Assembly (NCBI RefSeq): GCF_000691225.1
Contig: NZ_JMSZ01000010.1
Location: 1-64,000, forward strand
Direction: 5' to 3'
Source: Nitrincola lacisaponensis
GTDB taxonomy: Bacteria > Pseudomonadota > Gammaproteobacteria > Pseudomonadales > Balneatricaceae
Length of the DNA: 64,000 bases
Shown here: positions 27,079 to 34,376 of the stretch, in pieces
Position numbering within the stretch: position 1 is the stretch's first letter
How the letters are laid out: each line of letters begins with the position of its first letter
The notes under the pieces: generated by a model
The model's input: only the letters and a program-made list of their open reading frames with translations
The model's database searches: none
What the model was told of the DNA's origin: nothing
Position numbers and translations under genes: made by a program

Positions 27079-29352
27079 ATGAATCCATCCCCTCAAGTCT
27101 CCAAAACAGGCAAAGCCGCACGCATACTGATTTTTCTCAGTGTGTTGGCATTATTTGCGGTGCTGATGTTGCAGACAGCGGCCATCAGCCGCCATCAGGC
27201 CATCAGTGATCTGCAGCAGAAAACCGAGGCCGATCTTAATCGTTATATTATCACCGTGCAGCAAAAGCTGGATCGTTTCAAGGACCTGCCCAAACTCTTA
27301 TCTACTCATCCCGATCTGTTAAGCATCCTGCCGCATCCGGATACCGAAGCCAACAAGCTGCGCCTGAATCAATTCCTGGAAGAGGTCAACGATATTATCG
27401 GTGCGTCGGATACTTATCTGATGAACCGTGAAGGCCTGACGGTGGCGGCCAGCAACTGGTCGATGGAACGCTCCTTCATTGGTGGAAATTTCAGCTTTCG
27501 ACCCTACTTTATTGACGCGGTGGCGGGAGGTGCTGGCAGTTATTTTGCGTTGGGCACAACCTCGCATCAACGTGGTTATTTCTTCAGTTACCCGGTTTAT
27601 AACCGTGATGAAGTGGCGGGCGTGATTGTGGTCAAAATCGACCTGAACGACGTTGAAGACCATTGGAATGATCCATTGCAGGATATCCTGGTGACCGATA
27701 ATGACGATGTGATTTTTATCTCGACGCGCCCTGACTGGAAATTTCGTACGCTGACACCCCTGTCACCACAGGATCAGCGTCGGGTGAGAGACAGTTTGCG
27801 GTATGGTGATAATCCTCTGATTCCTCTGGATGTCAGTGCAAGGCAACCGCTGACAGAGAACACGGAACGAATTACCTTGCAGAAAGATCCGTCATTGGCA
27901 CCGGCCGGTGATGGTCGACAGGTTCAGGACTATTTGTTGATGACCCAGTCACTGAAGGACACAGGGTTGAATGTGTCCATGCTGTCCAGCATGAAAGTCG
28001 TGGATCAGAAAGTGATTACGGCGATGGTGCAGGTGGCGTTCATCTATATCGCACTCTTGCTGCTGATACTGGTGCTGCGTGTGCGTTACCGTTTGAAATT
28101 GCAGCAACAAGAGTTCCAGCAGCGCGAACATAAGGCGCTGGAAGAGAGTGAAGCACGTATTCGGGCAATTATTGACCATACCCATGCGGGTCTGATTACA
28201 CTCGATGAGTCCGGTACGGTACGGTACATGAATCCGACGGCTGAAAAACTGTTTGGCATGACTGCCGAGTCAATGCGCGGACAGTATCTCAGTCCGTTGT
28301 TTTCTGAAGCTGCCCGGGTGGTTTGCTGGCGCTATATCATGGAAGAGACCACGGATACAGCCGAGCTGACAACTGAAGCCGGTGCGTTGGGACATAACAA
28401 CCAGGAGTTTCCTGTCGAACTGACGATTGGGCGTATGTCGGTTGCTGGTGAAAAGCTCTTTATGCTTACGATTCATGATATTACTGAGCGTAAGCTGTAT
28501 GAGCAAAAGTTGCGGGATGCAACTGAAGCACTGGAGTTCCGGGTACAGGAGCGCACCAAGGATCTGGTACAAACCAATGCCCGCCTGGTAGAAGAGATGA
28601 CACAGCATCGTAATACCCAGAATGAATTGATACAAACGGCCAAGCTGGCGGTGTTGGGGCAGTTGTCGGCGGGGATCAATCATGAGCTGAACCAGCCCCT
28701 CACTGCCATACGCAACTATGCAGATAATGCACTGGCGTTTTTGCGACGTGATCAGTTGGAGACGGTGAGTCAGAACCTTCAGGAAATCGGTGGCCTGACT
28801 GATCGCATGGCAAAAATTATCCATCCGCTGAAGGAGTTTTCGCGCAAGAGTACCAATTGTATCGAACCCGTTTCTCTGCGACAGATACGTGATGGTGTGA
28901 TGTCGGTGATGTATGGGCGTTTTGAAAAAGAGCAGGTAACCGTACGCTGGCCAGATGCCGTCGAGACGATCTGGGTGATGGCAGACCGCCTGCGACTGGA
29001 GCAGGTATTCGTCAACCTGCTGACCAACGCCATGCAGGCGGTTGCCGGGCAGGCCGGTAAGCAAATCTGTGTTGAAGCTGAGGATGTTGCCGGTTATACC
29101 GAGATCCGTGTCAGAGATAACGGCCCCGGTGTGCGTGACCCTGAACGTGTGTTTGAGCCTTTTTACACGACTAAAAGTTCAGGGCAGGGGATTGGTCTGG
29201 GCTTGCCGATTTCTCAGCGTATTATTGAATCATTTTATGGTGAGCTTCGGGTCCGTAATCATGCGGAGGGCGGTGCCGAGTTTTTAGTGCGCTTGCCGAC
29301 GGCGTTACAACAGTCATCTGGTGCGATAGCAACACTGGACGTTAAAAGCTGA
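27079..29352 (+). CDS. dctB: DctB-type sensor histidine kinase with extra PAS domain
   Basis: 757 residues. Membrane helix about 15-33, periplasmic double-Cache sensor about 34-315 (YLMNREGLTVAASNW, FRPYF), second helix about 318-338, a PAS domain about 355-475 (RAIIDHTHAGLITLDESGTVRYMNPTAEKLFG), coiled coil, HisKA with His535 in INHELNQPLTAIRNY, and a HATPase domain ending with FYTTKSSGQGIGLGLPIS. DctB kinases sense C4-dicarboxylates and phosphorylate DctD. Classical DctB proteins are nearer 600 residues; the cytoplasmic PAS insert explains the extra length and may bring a second signal. dctD follows after 26 nt. Confidence 0.88.
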   Translation: MNPSPQVSKTGKAARILIFLSVLALFAVLMLQTAAISRHQAISDLQQKTEADLNRYIITVQQKLDRFKDLPKLLSTHPDLLSILPHPDTEANKLRLNQFLEEVNDIIGASDTYLMNREGLTVAASNWSMERSFIGGNFSFRPYFIDAVAGGAGSYFALGTTSHQRGYFFSYPVYNRDEVAGVIVVKIDLNDVEDHWNDPLQDILVTDNDDVIFISTRPDWKFRTLTPLSPQDQRRVRDSLRYGDNPLIPLDVSARQPLTENTERITLQKDPSLAPAGDGRQVQDYLLMTQSLKDTGLNVSMLSSMKVVDQKVITAMVQVAFIYIALLLLILVLRVRYRLKLQQQEFQQREHKALEESEARIRAIIDHTHAGLITLDESGTVRYMNPTAEKLFGMTAESMRGQYLSPLFSEAARVVCWRYIMEETTDTAELTTEAGALGHNNQEFPVELTIGRMSVAGEKLFMLTIHDITERKLYEQKLRDATEALEFRVQERTKDLVQTNARLVEEMTQHRNTQNELIQTAKLAVLGQLSAGINHELNQPLTAIRNYADNALAFLRRDQLETVSQNLQEIGGLTDRMAKIIHPLKEFSRKSTNCIEPVSLRQIRDGVMSVMYGRFEKEQVTVRWPDAVETIWVMADRLRLEQVFVNLLTNAMQAVAGQAGKQICVEAEDVAGYTEIRVRDNGPGVRDPERVFEPFYTTKSSGQGIGLGLPISQRIIESFYGELRVRNHAEGGAEFLVRLPTALQQSSGAIATLDVKS

Positions 29353-29378
29353 ATTTCTGAGTGGATGAGAGAGTGGCT

Positions 29379-30746
29379 ATGAAGGGTGATCAGGACGGCT
29401 GTCCGGTACTGTTGATTGATGATGAGAAACACATCCGTCTGGCTGCCGGACAAACGCTGGAGCTGGCGGGTTATGATGTCCGCCTGATGGACAGTGCTGA
29501 GGGTGTGTTGCCGGTCATGGATGATGTCTGGCCAGGTGTTGTTATTACAGACATCAATATGCCCGGTATGGATGGATTGGAGCTGATGCGAGCCATTCAC
29601 GCCAAAGACCCGGATCTGCCAGTGATTCTGATCACTGGTCATGGGGACATCTCCATGGCCGTGAATGCCATCCGTCAAGGCGCTTATGACTTCATTGAGA
29701 AGCCTTTCGCCTCTGAGTTGTTACTGGATGTGGTGCGGCGTGCATTGGATAAGCGCCGCTTGACCCTGGAAAACCGGCAACTGCGTATTGAGCTTGAAGC
29801 CCAGTCAGCGCCTGGCCCCAAAATTATCGGCAAATCTCCCCAGATACAGCAGTTGCGCCGGTTAATGGCGGCCATTGCAGATACGGCTGCAGATATCCTG
29901 GTGATGGCTGAAACGGGTTGTGGCAAAGATCTGCTGGCGCGTTTTATTCATGAGCACAGCCGGCGTCGTGACAAGAACTTTGTTGCTATCAATTGTGGCG
30001 CTGTACCCGAAACACTGATCGAAAGTGAATTGTTTGGTCATGAGGCTGGTGCTTTTACTGATGCACGTAACAAGCGTATCGGAAAGTTTGAATATGCCAA
30101 TGGTGGTACGCTGTTTCTGGATGAAATTGAAAGCATGCCCATGTCGTTGCAGATCCGCCTGCTGCGTGTGCTGGAAGAACGCAGTATTGAGCGTTTGGGC
30201 TCCAATCAGACGATTGATCTGGATATGCGAGTGATTGCAGCCACCAAGGTTGATCTGCTGGCTCTGTGTGAGCAGGGGCGTTTCCGTGAGGATCTGTACT
30301 ACCGTCTCAATGTGCTACGGGTGGATATCCCCCCTTTGCGTGAGCGGCGTGAAGACATACCCTTGTTGTTCCAGCATTTTGCACTGGTGGCTTCCAATCA
30401 ATATGGTCGTGAAGTCCTGCAGTTGCCAGCAGAGCGTATGCACAGCCTGATGCTGCATGACTGGCCGGGTAATGTGCGTGAGTTACGCAATCTGGCAGAG
30501 CGTTATGTCCTGTTGGGTGAAAGTTGCACCTTTGATTTTGATAACCGCCCCATCACGTTGGATGTGCCCGGTCAAGGGATGACGCTGCCAGAGCAGGTGG
30601 AGCGCTTCGAAAAGATGCTGATTCACACCGAGCTGGGTCGGCATGGTGGCTCAATCAAGGATACGCTGGAGTCGCTGGGCTTGCCGCGTAAAACGCTGTA
30701 CGACAAGATGCGTAAATACGGACTCGACAAGAGTCATTACAAGTAA
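29379..30746 (+). CDS. dctD: DctD-type sigma-54 response regulator
   Basis: 455 residues. Receiver domain with the phosphoacceptor aspartate at 58 (TDINMPGMDG), AAA+ domain about 150-385 with Walker A AETGCGKD (177-184), and a Fis-type helix-turn-helix at the C terminus (DTLESLGLPRKTLYDKMRKYGL). The sigma-54 contact loop reads GAFTDA (224-229) instead of GAFTGA. It should activate sigma-54 promoters when phosphorylated by DctB; the sigma-54 promoter at 32658 is the nearest candidate. I use the ATG at 29379 with GAGAGAG upstream; the GTG at 29361 has no binding site. A strong hairpin follows. Confidence 0.9.
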   Translation: MKGDQDGCPVLLIDDEKHIRLAAGQTLELAGYDVRLMDSAEGVLPVMDDVWPGVVITDINMPGMDGLELMRAIHAKDPDLPVILITGHGDISMAVNAIRQGAYDFIEKPFASELLLDVVRRALDKRRLTLENRQLRIELEAQSAPGPKIIGKSPQIQQLRRLMAAIADTAADILVMAETGCGKDLLARFIHEHSRRRDKNFVAINCGAVPETLIESELFGHEAGAFTDARNKRIGKFEYANGGTLFLDEIESMPMSLQIRLLRVLEERSIERLGSNQTIDLDMRVIAATKVDLLALCEQGRFREDLYYRLNVLRVDIPPLRERREDIPLLFQHFALVASNQYGREVLQLPAERMHSLMLHDWPGNVRELRNLAERYVLLGESCTFDFDNRPITLDVPGQGMTLPEQVERFEKMLIHTELGRHGGSIKDTLESLGLPRKTLYDKMRKYGLDKSHYK

Positions 30747-30760
30747 TTTGTATTGCCGTA

Positions 30761-30795
30761 AAACAGACAGGCCAGCAATGCTGGCCTGTCTGTTT
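30761..30795. terminator. Bidirectional terminator between dctD and the chemoreceptor gene
   Basis: AAACAGACAGGCCAGC (30761-30776) and GCTGGCCTGTCTGTTT (30780-30795) form a perfect 16-bp stem with a 3-nt loop and A/T flanks on both sides. Confidence 0.9.
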
Positions 30796-30812
30796 GGTTG
30801 CATAGGCTGGCG

Positions 30813-32408
30813 TTAAAGTTTGAAGCGCGTCAGCATGCTCTCCAGTTCTTGTGCCAGGCTGGTCAGCTCGCTGGATACCTGGCTAAGATGACGTGCATGT
30901 TCCGAGCTGTCTTCCGAGCTGTCATTGATTGCCAGGATGTTGCGCTCAATACTGCTCGCCATATCGCTCTGCTCACGTATGGCGCCTGCCACTTCATGAT
31001 TCATATCGTTAATACGACGGATTTCTGCGGCAATAGTGTTCAGGGCATTAGAGGTATTTTGTACCTGCTCGACGCCTTCTCCGGCACTGTTGAGAGAGCT
31101 TTGCATCACCTGCACGGCATTTTTCGCATCCAGCTGCAGGCCGTCGATGATTTTGTTGATCTCTTCCGTTGAGGCCTGGGTCCGGCTTGCCAGCGTGCGA
31201 ACTTCATCGGCCACTACCGCAAATCCACGACCCTGTTCGCCAGCCCTTGCCGCCTCAATCGCTGCATTCAACGCCAGCAGGTTGGTCTGCTCAGCAATGT
31301 TCTTGATGACCTCCAGAACAGTACCAACATTTTGCGCCTGATCATCCAGCTTCTGGATGACGCCGGTTGCCTCATCAATGTCTTTACGCAGGGTCTGGAT
31401 TGCCTGAATGGCCTGAGCGGTAATGCGTGTGCCCTGGTCGCTTTCTTTAAGTGCCAGATCAGACGCTTCGACAGTTTGAGTAGAACTGCTGGATACGCTG
31501 CGGGTTGAGGCTTCCATCTGCTCAATTGCGGAGGCAACCGAACGGGTCTGATCCTGCTGATGCAAAACGGCTTCTGTGGTTTTGTTGGCAATGTCGTTGA
31601 TGCGTGTGCTGGAGCCTGACAGCTTCAGCACCGTGCTGCTGACCTGTTTCAGGCTGCGATGCATGTTTTCCAGCAGCGAGTTCATTGCGATCGACATTTT
31701 GCCGATTTCATCATCGGAGGTAACGGGTACACGCAGATTGAAATTATGATCTTTTTCAATTTCGTGCAGGGTGTTGGCAAACTGATTGACCGGGCGGATA
31801 ACTACGCGATTGAGAATGAAGCCAATCGCCAGAATGCCCACGATGAACAATGCCAGTTCCACCAGTGCGACATTAATCATGTTGGCACGAATGGTCTGGT
31901 TCATCTTGTCCAGCGAGTAGGTAACACGAACGGCACCAATGACCGTGCCCTCCGGATGCTGATGACACAGCATACAGTTAGTGCCTTTGTAGTCCGGAAT
32001 CGCTTTCATCGGCAAGAGTACGGTCAGGCGGTGTCCATTGTTGTCACGGATCTCTTCCACAACGCGTTCACCACGCATTGCACGACGGTCCAGATCATCC
32101 CGCACCACCGAGTCTTCAGCACCAGGGCCGTAGACAGCATTGAGCTCGGGGCTTCGCAGAATCCGTGCTTCAACAATCGATTCATTGCTCAGGACGCGTT
32201 GTTGCAACTCTTTGCGATTTCCCATGGCGCCACTCAGCATCAGGATATTGATACTGTCGAAATAGGAATCCGCGGCGTCAATCGTCGTCGTTCTGGCGAC
32301 ATCTGCGACCAGTGAGGTTTCACTGCGATAAATGACCGTAAGGGAGCTGATCAATACCACCATGAATACGATCAGCAGTGAGGCATTAACTTTGGTTTTT
32401 ATTGACAT
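30813..32408 (-). CDS. Methyl-accepting chemotaxis protein with c-type heme motif in its sensor domain
   Basis: 531 residues. Membrane helix about 7-28, periplasmic domain about 29-178, second helix about 180-203, HAMP about 204-260, and a standard signalling domain with the hairpin tip [20 protein letters not shown] and [11 protein letters not shown]. The periplasmic part contains one heme-attachment motif, Cys145-Met-Leu-Cys148-His149. Heme-c chemoreceptor sensors are known from Geobacter and Desulfovibrio, where they respond to redox state or ligands such as oxygen. The receptor lacks a C-terminal CheR-tethering pentapeptide. It is convergent with dctD and divergent from the usp-TRAP operon, so chemotaxis and uptake genes share one regulatory gap. 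Confidence 0.9.
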   Translation of the reverse strand: MSIKTKVNASLLIVFMVVLISSLTVIYRSETSLVADVARTTTIDAADSYFDSINILMLSGAMGNRKELQQRVLSNESIVEARILRSPELNAVYGPGAEDSVVRDDLDRRAMRGERVVEEIRDNNGHRLTVLLPMKAIPDYKGTNCMLCHQHPEGTVIGAVRVTYSLDKMNQTIRANMINVALVELALFIVGILAIGFILNRVVIRPVNQFANTLHEIEKDHNFNLRVPVTSDDEIGKMSIAMNSLLENMHRSLKQVSSTVLKLSGSSTRINDIANKTTEAVLHQQDQTRSVASAIEQMEASTRSVSSSSTQTVEASDLALKESDQGTRITAQAIQAIQTLRKDIDEATGVIQKLDDQAQNVGTVLEVIKNIAEQTNLLALNAAIEAARAGEQGRGFAVVADEVRTLASRTQASTEEINKIIDGLQLDAKNAVQVMQSSLNSAGEGVEQVQNTSNALNTIAAEIRRINDMNHEVAGAIREQSDMASSIERNILAINDSSEDSSEHARHLSQVSSELTSLAQELESMLTRFKL

Positions 32409-32443
32409 GTAGACCGGGTCCGTAGCAAGCGTGTGTCATTGTA

Positions 32444-32472
32444 TTTGTAGTGTGTTTTGTAATTGACTTCAA
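32444..32472 (-). promoter_or_regulatory. Candidate sigma-70 promoter of the chemoreceptor gene
   Basis: On the minus strand TTGAAG (32472-32467), a 17-bp spacer, then TACAAA (32449-32444). Each box matches four of six consensus bases. No sigma-28 motif is evident. Confidence 0.35.
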
Positions 32473-32623
32473 GAATACCCTAAAGCAGCGCAGCTGTAAC
32501 CTTTCTTTGTATGTGGGATACATTAGTTTGTTTGAATTTTGGATTGGCGGATTTCCACCCCTTGTCTTGATGCTGATGGGCGGAAGTTCGCTGAAAATGT
32601 GCTGTCGATCCTCGCTGATAATA

Positions 32624-32641
32624 ATTAAGCATATGTTTAAT
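32624..32641. promoter_or_regulatory. 18-bp near-palindrome upstream of the sigma-54 promoter
   Basis: ATTAAGCATATGTTTAAT is symmetric about CATATG apart from one base pair. It ends 16 bp before the -24 box, so it could bind a repressor, a bending protein or an activator. Confidence 0.5.
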
Positions 32642-32657
32642 ATACAATTCTATTGGT

Positions 32658-32673
32658 TGGCATAAGGTTTGCT
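32658..32673 (+). promoter_or_regulatory. Sigma-54 promoter of the usp-TAXI-TRAP operon
   Basis: TGGCATAAGGTTTGCT matches TGGCACGnnnnTTGCW, with the essential GG (32659-32660) and GC (32671-32672) at exact spacing and differences only at positions 6 and 7. Transcription would start near 32684, about 100 nt before the usp ATG. A sigma-54 activator gene, dctD, lies 2 kb upstream. Confidence 0.75.
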
Positions 32674-32783
32674 TATTGAGATCCAGCTGTCCGTACTGGT
32701 AACTCTGTCAAATAGAGCTAGAGTTAAGCTGTATATGAGTTGTGATCTCTACGGACCGGAATTGAATGGAACAGGTGAAATGA

Positions 32784-33236
32784 ATGGCCAACTATAAAAC
32801 GCTCCTCTTTGCGACAGACTTTTCAGAAGGTGCTGAAAAGGCTGTGGACCATGCCCGTACTTTAGCCAAGATGACTGGCGCACGATTACATCTGTTGCAT
32901 GTGATCACTGAGCTGTCAGACAAACGCCGCAAGCGTGTGCCTGCAGATGTCATCGATACGTTTATTCGCGAAGTGACACGTCAGGCGCGTGAAGACATGG
33001 ATCATTTTTGCCAGCAGCATTTTTCGGATGCTGTAGAGCAGGGGGTTGAAGTGACCCAGAAAGTTGAAGTCGGTGCAGGCTATGAGGATATTCTGGCGGA
33101 AGCGTCACGGATACAGGCTGATCTGATCATTATGGGTACGCATGGCCGTACCGGTATCGAAAAGGTGCTGGTGGGATCGACGGCTGAGCGTGTCGTGCGT
33201 AACTCAATTATTCCAGTGCTGACGGTCAGATCCTGA
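32784..33236 (+). CDS. Universal stress protein, UspA family, ATP-binding type
   Basis: 150 residues, one Usp domain. It opens with LLFATDFSEGAEKAVDHARTLAK and ends with the nucleotide-binding motif G-T-H-G, nine residues, G-S (around residue 117-131), so it should bind ATP. AGGTGA lies about 6 nt before the ATG. It is the first gene after the sigma-54 promoter and precedes a TRAP transporter by 68 nt. In Halomonas elongata the UspA-like protein TeaD, encoded with the TeaABC TRAP transporter, modulates that transporter; a similar regulatory role here is inference. Confidence 0.9.
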   Translation: MANYKTLLFATDFSEGAEKAVDHARTLAKMTGARLHLLHVITELSDKRRKRVPADVIDTFIREVTRQAREDMDHFCQQHFSDAVEQGVEVTQKVEVGAGYEDILAEASRIQADLIIMGTHGRTGIEKVLVGSTAERVVRNSIIPVLTVRS

Positions 33237-33263
33237 TCCGTCCGCTGAAATACCGTGCAAACT

Positions 33264-33287
33264 AACAATGACAACAAAGCAATAAAA
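33264..33287 (+). promoter_or_regulatory. A-rich Hfq/Crc-like site at the TAXI gene ribosome binding site
   Basis: The leader just before the AGGAGA site is a run of A-rich triplets. AACAATGA (33264-33271) and AATAAAAT (33281-33288) each match the CA motif AAnAAnAA at all but one position. Such sites next to a start are bound by Hfq with Crc in Pseudomonas. Sequence match is suggestive only. Confidence 0.35.
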
Positions 33288-33304
33288 TCAGGAGAACTAC
33301 AATA

Positions 33305-34291
33305 ATGCGTATTCTATCTAAACAAGCCCTCGTTGCTGGTTGCCTTGGTCTTGCCATGGCCGCTGGAGCTGTTCATGCAGCTGAAGATCGCAGTGACTGG
33401 CCTCGCAGCATTACCGTGGGTACGGCGAGTCAGGGTGGTGTGTACTATGTGTATGGCGCGGGCTGGGCAAACCTGGTTGGTGAAGCTCTGGGTATCTCTG
33501 CCGGTGCTGAAGTGACCGGTGGTCCGGTACAGAACGCGACGCTGGTACAGATGGGTGAGCATGCGTTTGGTATGGTGACGACAGGTCCATTGGTTGCTGC
33601 TTTGCAAGGCAAGAGTGAGCTGGCACCTGGCATGGCGCATGACGATGTCCGCGCAGTGTTCCCGATGTATCAGACAACGTTGCAGATTATTGCCCTGAAA
33701 AGTTCTGGTATTAACTCTGTTGAAGATCTGGCAGGAAAAACTATCGGTGTAGGCCCTGCGGGCGGTACAGCTGATATGTATCACCCTCAGTTGCTGGAAA
33801 AGCTGGGTATCAATGTACGTACCCGTAATGGTGGTGCTGCAGATCAGGCAGGTCAGTTGCAGGACGGTCTGATTGATGCTTTCGCGTTTGCAGCCGGTAT
33901 GCCGATCTCGGCATTCAGCCAGCTGGAAGCCCAGGCAGATGTCAATATTTTCTCTTATGAGCCGCATCACTTTGAGAAAATCTCCGAGAGCTTCCCTGAG
34001 CTGAGTCAGGCAACCATTCCGACAACTGTTTACTCATCCATGTCTGAAGATCGTTCTGCGATCTCTCTGTGGAACCTGGCGATCACGCACAAAGATATGC
34101 CTGAGTCCCTGGTATATGGTGTGACCAAGACGGTAATGGAAAACAACGACCGTATGATGCAGATCCACTCTGCTTCATCTGAAACCATTCCTGAGAACTA
34201 CAAGTACAACACCATCGTGCCTTGGCATGCAGGTGCAGCACGCTGGTTCGAAGAGAACGGCTATGAAATTCCTGAGAACATGAAAGACTGA
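33305..34291 (+). CDS. TAXI family TRAP transporter substrate-binding protein
   Basis: 328 residues. Signal peptide of about 25 residues ending AVHA before AED. The mature protein starts with SITVGTASQGGVYYVYGAGWANLV and contains VEDLAGKTIGVGPAGGTADM, both typical of TAXI proteins, the TRAP binding proteins that pair with fused permeases. TAXI systems are linked to glutamate, 2-oxoglutarate and other organic acids; the ligand here cannot be assigned. AGGAGA lies 9 nt before the ATG. Middle gene of usp-TAXI-TRAP; a hairpin separates it from the permease gene. Confidence 0.92.
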   Translation: MRILSKQALVAGCLGLAMAAGAVHAAEDRSDWPRSITVGTASQGGVYYVYGAGWANLVGEALGISAGAEVTGGPVQNATLVQMGEHAFGMVTTGPLVAALQGKSELAPGMAHDDVRAVFPMYQTTLQIIALKSSGINSVEDLAGKTIGVGPAGGTADMYHPQLLEKLGINVRTRNGGAADQAGQLQDGLIDAFAFAAGMPISAFSQLEAQADVNIFSYEPHHFEKISESFPELSQATIPTTVYSSMSEDRSAISLWNLAITHKDMPESLVYGVTKTVMENNDRMMQIHSASSETIPENYKYNTIVPWHAGAARWFEENGYEIPENMKD

Positions 34292-34317
34292 TTGTCGTTC
34301 CGGAATTTCTTGACTGA

Positions 34318-34341
34318 GATACCGGCCTGAGGGTCGGTATC
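34318..34341 (+). promoter_or_regulatory. Intercistronic hairpin between TAXI and TRAP permease genes
   Basis: GATACCG (34318-34324) and CGGTATC (34335-34341) form a 7-bp stem with a 10-nt loop, with no U tract. It may stabilise the binding-protein mRNA or limit read-through into the permease. Confidence 0.5.
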
Positions 34342-34376
34342 CTTGCCTTAAATGCCTTAAGTTGGGTATACCTACC

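Larger units (their letters stand above)
32409..32783. other. 375-bp regulatory gap between chemoreceptor and usp-TRAP operon
   Basis: The longest gene-free stretch of the window. It holds a possible sigma-70 promoter for the chemoreceptor (32444-32472), an 18-bp near-palindrome (32624-32641), a sigma-54 promoter (32658-32673) and about 100 nt of leader for usp. It is more AT-rich than the flanking genes. A 71-codon open frame within it has no ribosome binding site and overlaps these elements, so I do not call it a gene. Confidence 0.8.

Noticed and set aside
31659-32315. 218-codon open frame antisense to the chemoreceptor gene
   Set aside because: It lies wholly within a well-supported gene on the other strand and has a shadow-like composition with no recognisable domain.
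32450-32665. 71-codon open frame in the gap before usp
   Set aside because: No ribosome binding site, no family resemblance, and it runs over the palindrome and the -24 half of the sigma-54 promoter.
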